A DNA stretch of 64,000 bases. It comes from an uncultured Roseobacter sp. (GTDB lineage: Bacteria; Pseudomonadota; Alphaproteobacteria; Rhodobacterales; Rhodobacteraceae). Within the stretch, counting starts at the first letter, position 1. Each line of letters begins with the position of its first letter. Below, piece by piece: positions 35,854 through 45,062 of this stretch. Under the pieces are notes generated by a model. The model was not told the origin of the DNA and ran no database searches. It saw only the letters and a list, made by a program, of their open reading frames with translations. Where the stretch lies: contig NZ_CANLNE010000004.1 in the NCBI RefSeq assembly GCF_947492555.1, forward strand, positions 1 through 64,000. The letters run 5' to 3'. The position numbers were made by a program, and so were the translations under genes.

Positions 35854-36867
35854 TTACTTGAGCAAACCGACTTCCTTGTAGAAACGCTCCGCCCCTGCAT
35901 GCAGCGGAACGCCGACACCGTTTAGCGCGGTGTCAGGGGTGATTGTCTTGCCCTTGGCGTGGCCTACATCCAGCAATTTGCGGGAATTGTCATTCCACAG
36001 CGCCTTGGTGATCTCGTAGATCAGGTCGTCATCTTCCTTGGCAGAGGTGAACCACTGTGCCCCCACGGCGACGGTTGCCGTGGTGCCGACGCCTTCATAG
36101 GCGCCTTCCGGAATGTCCGAAGCGGCGAAGAAGCCGTACTTGTCCACCAGAGCATCCGCGCCTGCGCCGTCAATAGGTACAAGCTTGATCTCTGCGGCGG
36201 AGGCGAGTTCCACCAGGGAGCCCGTTGGATAGCCCGCGACCACAAAGAAGGCATCGATCTTGCCATTGCGCAGCGCTTCCGATGCGGCACCGCCCTTCAG
36301 GGCTTCGGCAGTCACATCTTCAAGGGCGAGGCCGTTGGCTTCGAGGATCAGGTTAGCGTCGACATAGGTGCCGGATCCCGGTTCATCCAAGGACACGCGT
36401 TTACCTTTCAGGTCGGCCACCGACTCAATGCCGCTGTCGGCCAGCGCGACGAGGTGAATGTGCTCTTCAAAGAGTGCGGCAATGGTCCGCAGGTCTTCTG
36501 CAGGCTCCTTGCCCTCCATGGTGCCCGTGCCGGTGTATGCCCAGTAGGCCACGTCCGATTGTGCAAAGCCGGAGTTCCGCAGGCCGGAGATGATGGCATT
36601 CACGTTGTCCACCGATCCGCGCGACGACACCGCAGAGGCGATCAGCCCCTCGACACCGCAAGACCCGCCCGCATCGCATTCGCGCGATCCCGGAGGTTTG
36701 GAAATCGCGTTGGCAATCACACCCCCCACCGGGTAGTAGGTGTAGGCGGTGCCGCCGGTCCCGATGGTAAAGAACTTCAGCTCCTGTGCCGAGGCGATCG
36801 ACGCGAGGCCGACCACCATGGCCGCACCGGCCACCATGCCCTTCAGCGTACCTAGCGAAATTGTCAT
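35854..36867 (-). CDS. TAXI-family TRAP substrate-binding protein
   Basis: A 337-residue periplasmic binding protein beginning MTISLGTLKGMVAGAAMVV and ending its signal at SAQE. The mature protein starts FFTIGTGGTAYTYYPVGG, the TAXI signature, and has ISKPPGSRECDAGGSCGVEG. It ends with DTALNGVGVPLHAGAERFYK. It captures substrate for the fused permease downstream. ATG 36867 is chosen because GGGAGA lies just before it; a TTG 15 bases upstream falls on that ribosome-binding site. It is a clear paralogue of the TAXI protein at 62955-63965. Confidence 0.93.
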   Translation of the reverse strand: MTISLGTLKGMVAGAAMVVGLASIASAQELKFFTIGTGGTAYTYYPVGGVIANAISKPPGSRECDAGGSCGVEGLIASAVSSRGSVDNVNAIISGLRNSGFAQSDVAYWAYTGTGTMEGKEPAEDLRTIAALFEEHIHLVALADSGIESVADLKGKRVSLDEPGSGTYVDANLILEANGLALEDVTAEALKGGAASEALRNGKIDAFFVVAGYPTGSLVELASAAEIKLVPIDGAGADALVDKYGFFAASDIPEGAYEGVGTTATVAVGAQWFTSAKEDDDLIYEITKALWNDNSRKLLDVGHAKGKTITPDTALNGVGVPLHAGAERFYKEVGLLK

Positions 36868-37117
36868 ATCTTTCTCTCCCAATTCTTTTTCAGATACCGC
36901 AATGCGTTCTGCCGGGCGGGTCCTGAATTGTCCTTTTCAAAACGACAGTTCGGAGACGCTACTTTGGCAGTTTGCGGAAGGCAAATGCCGTTTTCCCATT
37001 TGATCAGAGTGAAATGGCAATGCGCGCTACAAGCGCACCGGTCGGTCTGCTGAAGCGACAAGTGTCTTCACAGGCAAAAGACCGACGGCTAGGCTTGGAT
37101 CGGGGAGATGCCAAACC

Positions 37118-38299
37118 ATGAAAGACCAAAAAGACGCCGAAAGCGGATACTACGATCCTGATGCATGCGACCTGTCGGACTTCATCGAGATCGTGCAGCG
37201 CGAAACCCAGGCTGCCGACGTGCCGCAAGCGACAGGCACTGAAAAAAATGTGCCAATCTACGCCATGCGCACGCTGCGGGGTGTCTTGGATGACCCTGCC
37301 GGGCGTTGGAGCCTACTGCAGGAGTGGGCCAGGGTTCTGCTGGACGGACCGGGCGTGCTGGTGCTGTCCGGGGCGTATCAGCAGACGGAGGTTCTCGATC
37401 AGGCTACCGCCCTCTACGAGCAGATCATCGCAGAGGAAAGGCAGGTGAGCGGCGGGGGAGGGGATCACTTTGCCGCCGCTGGCGCCAATGATCGGATCTG
37501 GAACAGTCTGCAAAAACTGTGTGAGCGGTCGCCGGAGACCTACCTGGGTTATTTTGCGAATGCAGCGGTTGCGGCGGTGTGCGAAGCGTGGCTTGGCCCC
37601 GGTTTCCAGATGACAGCGCAGATTAATGTCGTCTATCCCGGCGGGGCCGCGCAAGAGGCGCATCGCGACTATCACCTTGGGTTTCAGACAACAGGGCAGG
37701 CGGCGTGTTACCCCGCCCATGTGCATATGTTGTCGCCCACGCTGACCTTGCAGGGCGGTATTGCGCATTGCGATATGCCGGTTGAAAGCGGGCCGACCAA
37801 GCTGTTGCCGTTCAGTCAGACCTATCGTCCGGGGTACGTTGCGTTTCGACGGGAGAAGTTCCGCACCTGTTTCGAGGAGCATTGCATCCAGGTCCCACTG
37901 TCGAAGGGAGATGCTATCTTCTTCAATCCGGCCCTGTTTCACGCAGCGGGCGAGAACAGGACCAAAGATATCCACCGGATGGCAAACCTGCTGCAAATCT
38001 CTTCGGCCTTCGGCCGGGCGATGGAAACGGTGGATCGCAGTGCGATGTGCAAAAAACTCTATCCGAGGATTGCGGCGGCGTTGTCAGAGGGGCGATTGTC
38101 CGAGGGTGAGTTGGCCGCCGTCATTGCCTGTACCGCCGAAGGATATGCATTCCCCACCAATCTGGACAGCGACCCACCGACAGGAGGGCTTGCACCCGAG
38201 ACGCAAGCCGCGTTCTTTGCACGTGCGCTGAAGGAAGGGATGGATGCGGAGAGCTTTGCCCACCGGATTGACGCAATGGACGCCAAACGGCAGGCCTGA
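37118..38299 (+). CDS. Phytanoyl-CoA dioxygenase-family protein
   Basis: A 393-residue probable Fe(II)/2-oxoglutarate oxygenase. The iron motif H-x-D is at His182 and Asp184 (AHRDYH). The second histidine is probably His275 (FHAAGENR) with Arg281 as the 2-oxoglutarate partner. The N-terminal 60 residues are variable. Members hydroxylate lipids, phosphonates or small acids; this one has no identified substrate. It lies next to the cyclitol region but on the opposite strand from the ABC genes, and has a good ribosome-binding site (GGGGAGA). Its relation to inositol use is unproven. Confidence 0.82.
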   Translation: MKDQKDAESGYYDPDACDLSDFIEIVQRETQAADVPQATGTEKNVPIYAMRTLRGVLDDPAGRWSLLQEWARVLLDGPGVLVLSGAYQQTEVLDQATALYEQIIAEERQVSGGGGDHFAAAGANDRIWNSLQKLCERSPETYLGYFANAAVAAVCEAWLGPGFQMTAQINVVYPGGAAQEAHRDYHLGFQTTGQAACYPAHVHMLSPTLTLQGGIAHCDMPVESGPTKLLPFSQTYRPGYVAFRREKFRTCFEEHCIQVPLSKGDAIFFNPALFHAAGENRTKDIHRMANLLQISSAFGRAMETVDRSAMCKKLYPRIAAALSEGRLSEGELAAVIACTAEGYAFPTNLDSDPPTGGLAPETQAAFFARALKEGMDAESFAHRIDAMDAKRQA

Positions 38300-38321
38300 T
38301 CCGGCAAGACGGGGTGGGCGG

Positions 38322-39119
38322 TCAGACCGTGCCGCCCAGGCTGCCCTCCAACTGCGCCAGCTCCTGCCCACCGGCCATCAGGTCCTGAAGCTCCTCCGGG
38401 GTGATTTCGCCGCGCTTTGCCGTCCCGAGGGTCTTGCCCCGGTTCAGCACGGTGAAGCGATCCCCGACCGCCAGCGCGTGGCGCACGTTGTGGGTAATGA
38501 ACACAACCGCGATACCCTGTTTGCGCACCTTGTCGATGGTCGCCAGCACGTTGGAGGTTTGTCGCACCCCCAATGCCGAGGTCGGCTCGTCCAGGATCAG
38601 CACCTTTGCGCCGAAATGCACCGCGCGGGCAATCGCCACGGTCTGCCGTTCGCCTCCCGACAGGGTACCCACCGCCTGATCGGGCCCGCGCAGATTGATG
38701 CCCATCTTGCGCATCTCTTCCATGGTGACGCGGTTGGCATAATCGTGATCAAAGAACGTGAGACCGGCGACTTTCTTGACGGGTTCGTTGCCCATGAAGA
38801 AATTGCGGCTGACCGACATTAGCGGGATCATCGCCAGATGCTGGTGCACCGTTGCAATCCCGGCGGTGATCGCGTCGCGCGGGTCGGCGAAATCCAGCGG
38901 CTTGCCCTCAAAGATGATCTCGCCCGCCGTGGGTTTGTGCACGCCTGACATGGTCTTGATGAAGGTGGATTTGCCCGCACCATTGTCGCCCAGCAGGCAG
39001 TGGCATTCACCGGCAAAGACATCAACAGAGACACCGGCAAGGGCAATCACACTGCCAAAGTGTTTCTCAATATCTTTCATCTGGATGATGGGCGGGGTCG
39101 CGTTTTGAGAAGCAGACAT
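38322..39119 (-). CDS. Sugar/cyclitol ABC transporter ATPase
   Basis: A 265-residue single-domain ATPase of the ribose/simple-sugar class. Walker A is GDNGAGKST, the signature LSGGE, and Walker B VLILDEP. It powers the permease encoded just upstream. Its ATG shares one base with the permease stop (TAATG at 39117-39121). Order is binding protein, permease, ATPase, all behind the palindromic operator at 41349-41368. A single ATPase domain (not the fused pair of RbsA) is usual for this subgroup. The substrate, inferred from the neighbourhood, is an inositol. Confidence 0.92.
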   Translation of the reverse strand: MSASQNATPPIIQMKDIEKHFGSVIALAGVSVDVFAGECHCLLGDNGAGKSTFIKTMSGVHKPTAGEIIFEGKPLDFADPRDAITAGIATVHQHLAMIPLMSVSRNFFMGNEPVKKVAGLTFFDHDYANRVTMEEMRKMGINLRGPDQAVGTLSGGERQTVAIARAVHFGAKVLILDEPTSALGVRQTSNVLATIDKVRKQGIAVVFITHNVRHALAVGDRFTVLNRGKTLGTAKRGEITPEELQDLMAGGQELAQLEGSLGGTV

Positions 39120-40231
39120 TAGCGTTCTCCCGTGATGATGCGGCGGATGTAGGTGTTCAGGATCACCGCAAAGAGCAGGATGACCCCCAGGAACACCCGG
39201 AACAGGCTGGATTCAACACCGGCAAAGAAGAGGCCCTGCTGCACCACACCAAAGATCAGCGCACCAAGTGCTGCGCCAATGACAGAACCGTATCCGCCGG
39301 TCAGAAGCGCGCCGCCAATGACCACGGCGATGATTGCTTCGAATTCCTTCAGCAATCCGCGGTCCGCCCCGGCAGAGCCAAACTCCATCACCTGACAGAC
39401 GGCCAGAACGGTCGCGCAGAAGGCGGTGAACATGAACATCAGGATTTTCACCTTGTTCACCGGTACACCTGAGTTGCGCGCGGCTTCTGCGTCGCCACCC
39501 GAGGCGAAAATCCAGTTTCCGAACCGCGTGCGGGTGAGCAGGATGTGCCCGAAAATGATCAGGACAATGGCCCAGATGATCAGCATCGGGATGCCATCGA
39601 CCACCGGTTGTCCGGCCCGCGTGCCGCGCTCGAACACACCGATGACGCCGATATCGCCCAGCCACTGAAAAATCGGTTGGCCGATCTTGCCGCCGAAGAT
39701 GGGGGCAAGCCAGTCACCTTCCGCTGCGTCGCGAATACCGCCGATGATGGTTTTCCGTTCAATGGTCTGAGGAATGTAGATGGTAAAGCCGCGCAGGATA
39801 AAGAGAAAGGCCAGCGTCACGATGAAGCTCGGCAGCCCGGTGCGTACAACAATCCAGCCATTGAGCGCCCCAAGCGCGCAGCAGATGGCAAAGGTGATGA
39901 TGATCGCTATCCACATCGGCCAGGCCAGTACGACGCCGAAAACGGCGATCATCATGCCCGCAAAACCGATCATCGAGCCCACGGAGAGGTCAAACTCGCC
40001 TGCGATCATCAGCAGGCAGGCGCCCACCGCGATGATCATGAATTGCGCCGAGACAATGGACCAGTTCATCACGCCCTGGCTGTTGAACATGCCGCTGTCA
40101 AAAGCGAAAAGCGCGAACAGGGTGAAAACCGCGAAGGTCCCTACGATCCCGCCAAGTTCAGGGCGGATCAGGGCCCGGCGTAACGGTGAGATTTCTTTGA
40201 TGCGTTCATCTATCTGCGGGGTGTCCGCCAT
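39119..40231 (-). CDS. Sugar/cyclitol ABC transporter permease
   Basis: A 370-residue membrane protein with about nine or ten helices, of the RbsC/YtfT/inositol permease class (GEFDLSVGSMIGFAGM near residue 77, and AIIAVVIGGALLTGGYGSVIGA later). It makes the membrane channel of the importer with the binding protein before it and the ATPase after it. It lies 80 bases after the binding-protein gene and overlaps the ATPase start by one base. Confidence 0.92.
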   Translation of the reverse strand: MADTPQIDERIKEISPLRRALIRPELGGIVGTFAVFTLFALFAFDSGMFNSQGVMNWSIVSAQFMIIAVGACLLMIAGEFDLSVGSMIGFAGMMIAVFGVVLAWPMWIAIIITFAICCALGALNGWIVVRTGLPSFIVTLAFLFILRGFTIYIPQTIERKTIIGGIRDAAEGDWLAPIFGGKIGQPIFQWLGDIGVIGVFERGTRAGQPVVDGIPMLIIWAIVLIIFGHILLTRTRFGNWIFASGGDAEAARNSGVPVNKVKILMFMFTAFCATVLAVCQVMEFGSAGADRGLLKEFEAIIAVVIGGALLTGGYGSVIGAALGALIFGVVQQGLFFAGVESSLFRVFLGVILLFAVILNTYIRRIITGER

Positions 40232-40311
40232 CGCCTGTCCCTCGGCTTGAAGCGTTTAAGGAATGGGCGGCCGTCGTGATGTGAAGGCCGCCCGGGATGT
40301 ATTGAGTAGGA

Positions 40312-41262
40312 TCAGCGGAATTCGCCCGCGAACTCTTCAACCTTGGTCAGGCCGTCCTTGGTGACGAAGCCCGGACCGGAGTTGATGTTATTGCCGGGAA
40401 GCACGCCGTAGCGGTCCCAGTTGGCCAGGATCACAACCGGCATATAGGCCTGCAGGAAAGGCTGCTGGTCGATGCCCCAGTTGATGGTGCCGTCCTTGAT
40501 TCCCTTCACGATCTCTTCGCCCAGGTCAAAGGTGCCGAAGTGGATCGCACCGGCCATGCCGTTCTCTTTCAGCGCGGCGATGGTCGGGTCGGCGGACACA
40601 GGACCCAGTGTCAGGATGCCGTCCACGTCAGGGTTCGCCGACAGATAGGCCAGGACCTTATTCTTGATCTCTGACGGGTCGGTGCCGCTGTCCATCATCG
40701 CGCTGCCAAGATCGATGCCCAGACCATCGGCGTATCCACGGCACCGCTCACCAACGGTCGGCTGCTGGATCGCGTGGTTCACGCAGAGAAAGTTCGTGAC
40801 CCCTTCGCTGGCGGCGCGCTGCCCTGCGGCGAAGCCTGCATCATACTCCGGCTGACCCACATACATCAGCGCGCCGAGTTCACGGGCCTGATCCGGTGTA
40901 CCGGTGTTCATGATGATGACATCAATGCCCTGATCCACAGCCGCGCTGATCGGTCCTTTCAGAACGTCATAGTCGGCCAGCGTTGTAATGATTCCGTCTG
41001 GCTGGCTGGCAGCTGCCTGCTCGATGATCCGCGCCATGTCGGCAATATCGCCGGTGGGCGGGTTGCGGTATTCAACCTCTGCGCCGACCTGTTCACCGGC
41101 AAGCGCAATGCCGTTTTTGATCGTGTTCCACCAGCTGTCGCTATCGGGCGCGTGGCTGACCAGAATGTATTTTTCGCCTTCCGCCGCTGCGGTTTGCGCA
41201 GTCATGAAAGGGGCTGCGACAATTGCGGTCGCCAGCACAAGTTTCTTCATCAAGGACGTCAT
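40312..41262 (-). CDS. Sugar/cyclitol ABC periplasmic binding protein
   Basis: A 316-residue protein with a signal peptide (MTSLMKKLVLATAIVAAP, cleavage near TAAAEGE). The mature part is a type I periplasmic binding fold (YILVSHAPDSDSWWNTIKNG, ADYDVLKGPISAAVDQGIDV), of the RbsB class. The start is ATG 41262 after GGGAGGAAA; a longer frame adds seven residues without a ribosome-binding site. The inferred ligand is myo-inositol or a similar cyclitol, from the operon context. Confidence 0.92.
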   Translation of the reverse strand: MTSLMKKLVLATAIVAAPFMTAQTAAAEGEKYILVSHAPDSDSWWNTIKNGIALAGEQVGAEVEYRNPPTGDIADMARIIEQAAASQPDGIITTLADYDVLKGPISAAVDQGIDVIIMNTGTPDQARELGALMYVGQPEYDAGFAAGQRAASEGVTNFLCVNHAIQQPTVGERCRGYADGLGIDLGSAMMDSGTDPSEIKNKVLAYLSANPDVDGILTLGPVSADPTIAALKENGMAGAIHFGTFDLGEEIVKGIKDGTINWGIDQQPFLQAYMPVVILANWDRYGVLPGNNINSGPGFVTKDGLTKVEEFAGEFR

Positions 41263-41348
41263 GTTTTCCTCCCAAGGATTCACCGTTCTCGTGGCAAAAG
41301 AGTGACTTTGTCACCTCTCCGATTCCAACTAAAGCACGAGGTCGCTAA

Positions 41349-41368
41349 TTTTGCAACCGGTTGCAAAA
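41349..41368. promoter_or_regulatory. Palindromic LacI-type operator, site 1
   Basis: A perfect 20-base palindrome TTTTGCAACCGGTTGCAAAA. It lies between the ABC transporter genes (to the left) and the divergent LacI regulator gene (to the right), where a repressor would control both. The central CG and the GCAACC-GGTTGC half-sites are typical of LacI-family operators. The same core occurs once more in the window at 46192-46209. Confidence 0.88.
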
Positions 41369-41449
41369 GCTGACGCATTGATTCATGCTGCAAGTCGGGG
41401 GACCGTCAGATAAAAGAGCGCAGACACAAGACCAACGGACAGATTTGAC

Positions 41450-42448
41450 ATGGCCATCACATTGAAAGAGGTTGCAGAGCGCGCGGGAGTGTCCCGGTCG
41501 GCTGTGTCACGCACTTTCACAGATGGCGCGTCGGTTTCCGAAAAAATGCGCCGTAAGGTCGAGAAGGCCGCGCGTGATCTGGGCTACAGCCCGAATGCGC
41601 TGGCATCCTCTTTGACGACCGGGCGCACAAAGCTGATCGGCTTGATTTCCAACAACTTTCACAACCCGATTTTCCTAGAGGTCTTCGATCTTTTTACCCG
41701 TGGTCTGCAGGACAGGGGCCTGCGCCCGCTGCTGGTCAACCTTTCGGACGAGACCGACCCGCAGGCCTCGGTGCGGATGCTGCGGCAGTATTCGGTTGAT
41801 GGTGCGGTGGTGGCCTCCTCCACCCTGCCACCGGGGTTTTCCAAGGCCTTCCGCGACGCGGGCGTGCCCGTTGTACACAGTTTCGGGCGCTATTCCAGCG
41901 CGCCCCAGGTGCATGTGGTCGGCATCGATAACGTGGAATGCGGGCGCATGGCAGCGCGCACGCTGGTCGCCCGCGGCTACCGCAAGATCGCCTTCCTTGG
42001 TGGCCCCGAAAGCGCCACGTCCACACAAGACCGCTATTCCGGTTTTTTCTCGGAACTGGGTGCGCATCGCGGCCTCACCACCAGCTACAGCTTTGCAGAT
42101 GCCTATTCCTTTGACGCAGGCCGCCGCGAGATGCTGCGTCTGCTGAAGTCGGACCCGGCGGAGGCCTACTTCTGCGGCGACGACGTGCTTTCCATCGGTG
42201 TGCTCTCCGCCATCGCCGATAGCGGGCTGCGCGTGCCCGAGGACATCGGGATCATCGGCCTCAATGACATGGAAATGGCCCGCTGGGAGAACATCAACCT
42301 CACGACGATCCACCAGCCGATCCGCCAGATCGTGACGTCGTCTATTGAGCTGATGGTCGCCATGCTCGACGAGCCCGACCGCTACCCCGAGGCGCGGATT
42401 TTCCCTTGCTCGATTGTCGAACGCGGGACGCTTAGGCCAGTGGGTTAG
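41450..42448 (+). CDS. LacI-family regulator of the inositol region
   Basis: A 332-residue repressor with an N-terminal helix-turn-helix (TLKEVAERAGVSRSAVSRTF, then the hinge helix GYSPNALASSL) and a periplasmic-binding-like effector domain (LIGLISNNFHNPIFLEV). It begins ATG 41450, divergent from the ABC importer. The palindrome between them and the copy in front of iolD are its likely operators, so it would repress importer and catabolic genes until an inositol-derived signal appears. The signal molecule is unknown; in other bacteria IolR responds to an inositol breakdown intermediate. Confidence 0.9.
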   Translation: MAITLKEVAERAGVSRSAVSRTFTDGASVSEKMRRKVEKAARDLGYSPNALASSLTTGRTKLIGLISNNFHNPIFLEVFDLFTRGLQDRGLRPLLVNLSDETDPQASVRMLRQYSVDGAVVASSTLPPGFSKAFRDAGVPVVHSFGRYSSAPQVHVVGIDNVECGRMAARTLVARGYRKIAFLGGPESATSTQDRYSGFFSELGAHRGLTTSYSFADAYSFDAGRREMLRLLKSDPAEAYFCGDDVLSIGVLSAIADSGLRVPEDIGIIGLNDMEMARWENINLTTIHQPIRQIVTSSIELMVAMLDEPDRYPEARIFPCSIVERGTLRPVG

Positions 42449-42600
42449 GTGTTTGTCCTAGACTCGTTATAAGATCAGATGTCACGGTAAGATCTTTGTC
42501 CGTGAAGGCCTGCTCTCAACCGATATGGTGCAGAATAGGCTCGTCGACTTGTGGGATTTGTGGCAATATAGTTCGTTGCAACTGACAGGCGAAACTGACA

Positions 42601-42819
42601 ATGATATCTCCCCGCAGACCTCCGCCCAAGCCTTCAAGGCTCCTGCCGAAAAAGATAAGGCTTTCAGTCGGGATAGTCATATACATTGTTCTTGTGGTTG
42701 ATTTTTTTTGGTCATCCCCAGATTGGAGTGACCTCTCTTTTGGTGACCGAATCGCTCTTGGAGCGATCATTTCCGGACCGGCTATTCTGTTGCTCGACGC
42801 ATTACGCGGACCAAGATGA
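42601..42819 (+). CDS. Small predicted membrane protein
   Basis: A 72-residue open frame with two likely helices (LSVGIVIYIVLVVDFFW and IALGAIISGPAILLLDAL) and a basic proline-rich N-terminus (MISPRRPPPKPSRLLPKK). Positive-inside topology is sensible, which argues it is real. There is no clear ribosome-binding site and no recognised family. The surrounding stretch 42449-43005 otherwise holds nothing I can support. Confidence 0.4.
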   Translation: MISPRRPPPKPSRLLPKKIRLSVGIVIYIVLVVDFFWSSPDWSDLSFGDRIALGAIISGPAILLLDALRGPR

Positions 42820-43005
42820 GGTACCTGCTAAACTATCTTCATCGGTCCTCTTCCGATAAACGGCGACGAACTTAAGAGAGAGACCTTCTTGACGACGTCA
42901 ATCAGTTTGTTCCCATAAATGCCTTTGGCGAAAGAGGGCTGTGGGCCGAGTTTAGCTCACGGCAGCATATATGGCTTTGAAACGTAGCCCAGTCGGTCTT
43001 CAGAG

Positions 43006-44139
43006 TCACCGCAACATCGGTGGCCTTGCATCCACCCACGCACCCTCCGCTTTGGCTGAGTCCACCGCCGCATAGACCGCCGCCATCGACCGCAGGCCAT
43101 CTCTGGCAGAGGGCAGGGCGTCTCGCATCTCGCCCCGGATCGCAGCGGCCAGATCGACGTAGATATTCGCCACCGCCAGCGGGAAGCCTTCCGGATGCGC
43201 AATGGCCACCCGGCTGAGGCGTGTCGCCTCATCCGACAGTCCGCCTTCGCCTTTTTCCATGATCTGCGTCCGCCCACCTACCGGGGTATAATAAACTTGA
43301 TTGGGCTGCTCCGAGGCCCACCGCATGCCACCCGTCTCGCCAAACACCTGAATGTCGAACCCGTGCTGGCGTCCGATGGCTACCGAGGACGTCCACAGCC
43401 GCCCGACCGTGCCGCCCTCCATCCGGAAGTTCACCATCGCATCGTCTTCCAGCATCCGCGAGGGTATGGTCGAGGCGAAATCCGCCGACAGGCTGCGTAC
43501 CTCATCCCCAGCAATGAAGCTCGCCATGTGCATCGCGTGAATGCCGCAGTCCGCGAACTGCCCCGACACGCCCGCCATCGCCGGATCATACCTCCAGCGC
43601 ACCCGCGGATTGTCCGCGTCGCCCGCATCGCCGTGATGCCCGTGGCTGAAGTTTGCGACGACCAGCCGCACCTTGCCGATCTGGCCCGTCTTCACCATCT
43701 GCCGCATCTCGCGCACCATCGGGTAGGCGGAGTAGCAGTAATTCACCGCGCAAATCTTGCCCGACGCCTCGGCCACGCGCACGATCTCTTCGCCCTCCTC
43801 GACGGTCATGGTCATCGGCTTCTCGCAGAGCACGTTGAACCCGGCCTCTAGGAACGCTTTGGTGATCTCGAAATGCGTGCTGTTGGGTGTGGCCACGGTG
43901 ACCAAATCAACCCGGTCCGTGCGACCCTTTTCACCGTCCAGCATCTCCTGCCAACCGGTATAAGCCCGGTCCGCAGCGACCCCTAGAGATTGCGCATAAG
44001 CGCGGCCTTTTTCGGCATCTACGTCCAGTGCGCCAGCGGCCAGCACAAAGTTCCCGTCAGCCTGTGCGCCAAGCCGATGTGCCGGCCCGATCTGGCTGCC
44101 CTCGCCGCCGCCAATCATACCCCAGTTCAGTTTTGTCAT
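43006..44139 (-). CDS. Gfo/Idh/MocA-family oxidoreductase, cyclitol region
   Basis: A 377-residue NAD(P)-dependent dehydrogenase. The N-terminal Rossmann motif reads WGMIGGGEGSQIGPAH, followed by VATPNSTHFE and CEKPMT with the conserved lysine of the family. The catalytic region GIHAMHMASF gives the usual histidine. It is last in the minus-strand group starting at 46166, together with IolE and a second Gfo/Idh protein. It probably oxidises an inositol stereoisomer or a related compound; the substrate is inferred from context. Confidence 0.88.
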   Translation of the reverse strand: MTKLNWGMIGGGEGSQIGPAHRLGAQADGNFVLAAGALDVDAEKGRAYAQSLGVAADRAYTGWQEMLDGEKGRTDRVDLVTVATPNSTHFEITKAFLEAGFNVLCEKPMTMTVEEGEEIVRVAEASGKICAVNYCYSAYPMVREMRQMVKTGQIGKVRLVVANFSHGHHGDAGDADNPRVRWRYDPAMAGVSGQFADCGIHAMHMASFIAGDEVRSLSADFASTIPSRMLEDDAMVNFRMEGGTVGRLWTSSVAIGRQHGFDIQVFGETGGMRWASEQPNQVYYTPVGGRTQIMEKGEGGLSDEATRLSRVAIAHPEGFPLAVANIYVDLAAAIRGEMRDALPSARDGLRSMAAVYAAVDSAKAEGAWVDARPPMLR

Positions 44140-44151
44140 GAGAGAGGCTCC

Positions 44152-45045
44152 TTACTGAAAGCCAATGGATTCAAGGTATTCACGGTTCGCCTTCGCGTCG
44201 CCCAGAGGGTCCGGATCAAGCAGCGGGTCGCAATCCTGCTCGACCGTGCACCACCCTTCAAAGTCTGCGTCCAGCAGCACCTGACGCACGGTGGGGAAGT
44301 CCACATCCCCTTGGCCGAGGTTGCAGAAAATACCCTGCCCGCAGGCGTCATAGAACCCGGTGCGCTTGGCGATCACATCCGCCTTTACCGCCGGATCGAT
44401 ATCCTTGAAGTGCATGTAGGAAATTCGTCCGATGTGCCGCTTCATGAAGGCCACAGGGTCAAAGCCCGCATAGGAATGGTGCCCGGTGTCAAAGCAGATC
44501 TTCAGGATGTTTTCATCCACCTCATCCAGCAGCCGCTCCAACTCCGGTTCGAAATCCATGAACCCTGCCGCATGGGCGTGCATGCCCACGGTCAGCCCAT
44601 ATTCCTCTGCCCCCATCTTCGCGATGGTTGCGATGCGGTCGCGGTATGCGTTCCATTCGGCACTTTCCATTTGCTCGGCTTCCGAAGCACGCCCTGCTGT
44701 GGGCGCACGGCGTGGCGAAATGGAGTCGATCAGCACCAGATGCTGCGCGCCGTGGGCCGCCAGCGCCTTGCAGGTGCGCACCGAGCCGTCCAACACATCG
44801 TCCCAGGCCCCCGGATCGTGAAAGGGCCGGAACACGACCCCCCCGATCAGCTCCAGATCATGTTCTGCCAACGCCTCACCCAGCTGTGACGGATCTTCCG
44901 GCATGAAACCGACGGGGCCCAGCTCAATGCCCTTGTATCCTGCTTCCGCACAGTCTTTGAGTACCGACTGCCATGTCGGGTTGCGCGCGTCATTTGCAAA
45001 CTCCACACCCCAGGAGCAGGGCGCATTGCCAATCCGTATTGTCAT
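44152..45045 (-). CDS. iolE: Inosose dehydratase-like TIM-barrel protein
   Basis: A 297-residue xylose-isomerase-type TIM barrel beginning MTIRIGNAPCSWGVEFANDA, the usual IolE opening. Metal-site candidates are E and D/H residues in GIELGPVGF, MHAHAAGFMDFEPE, CFDTGHHSYAG and YMHFKDID. IolE dehydrates 2-keto-myo-inositol (inosose), the step after inositol dehydrogenase and before IolD. It lies 17 bases downstream of a Gfo/Idh dehydrogenase and 12 before another. A close paralogue in function (iolI-type isomerase) cannot be ruled out. Confidence 0.83.
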   Translation of the reverse strand: MTIRIGNAPCSWGVEFANDARNPTWQSVLKDCAEAGYKGIELGPVGFMPEDPSQLGEALAEHDLELIGGVVFRPFHDPGAWDDVLDGSVRTCKALAAHGAQHLVLIDSISPRRAPTAGRASEAEQMESAEWNAYRDRIATIAKMGAEEYGLTVGMHAHAAGFMDFEPELERLLDEVDENILKICFDTGHHSYAGFDPVAFMKRHIGRISYMHFKDIDPAVKADVIAKRTGFYDACGQGIFCNLGQGDVDFPTVRQVLLDADFEGWCTVEQDCDPLLDPDPLGDAKANREYLESIGFQ

Positions 45046-45062
45046 GAGAGCCCTTTCTTGGG

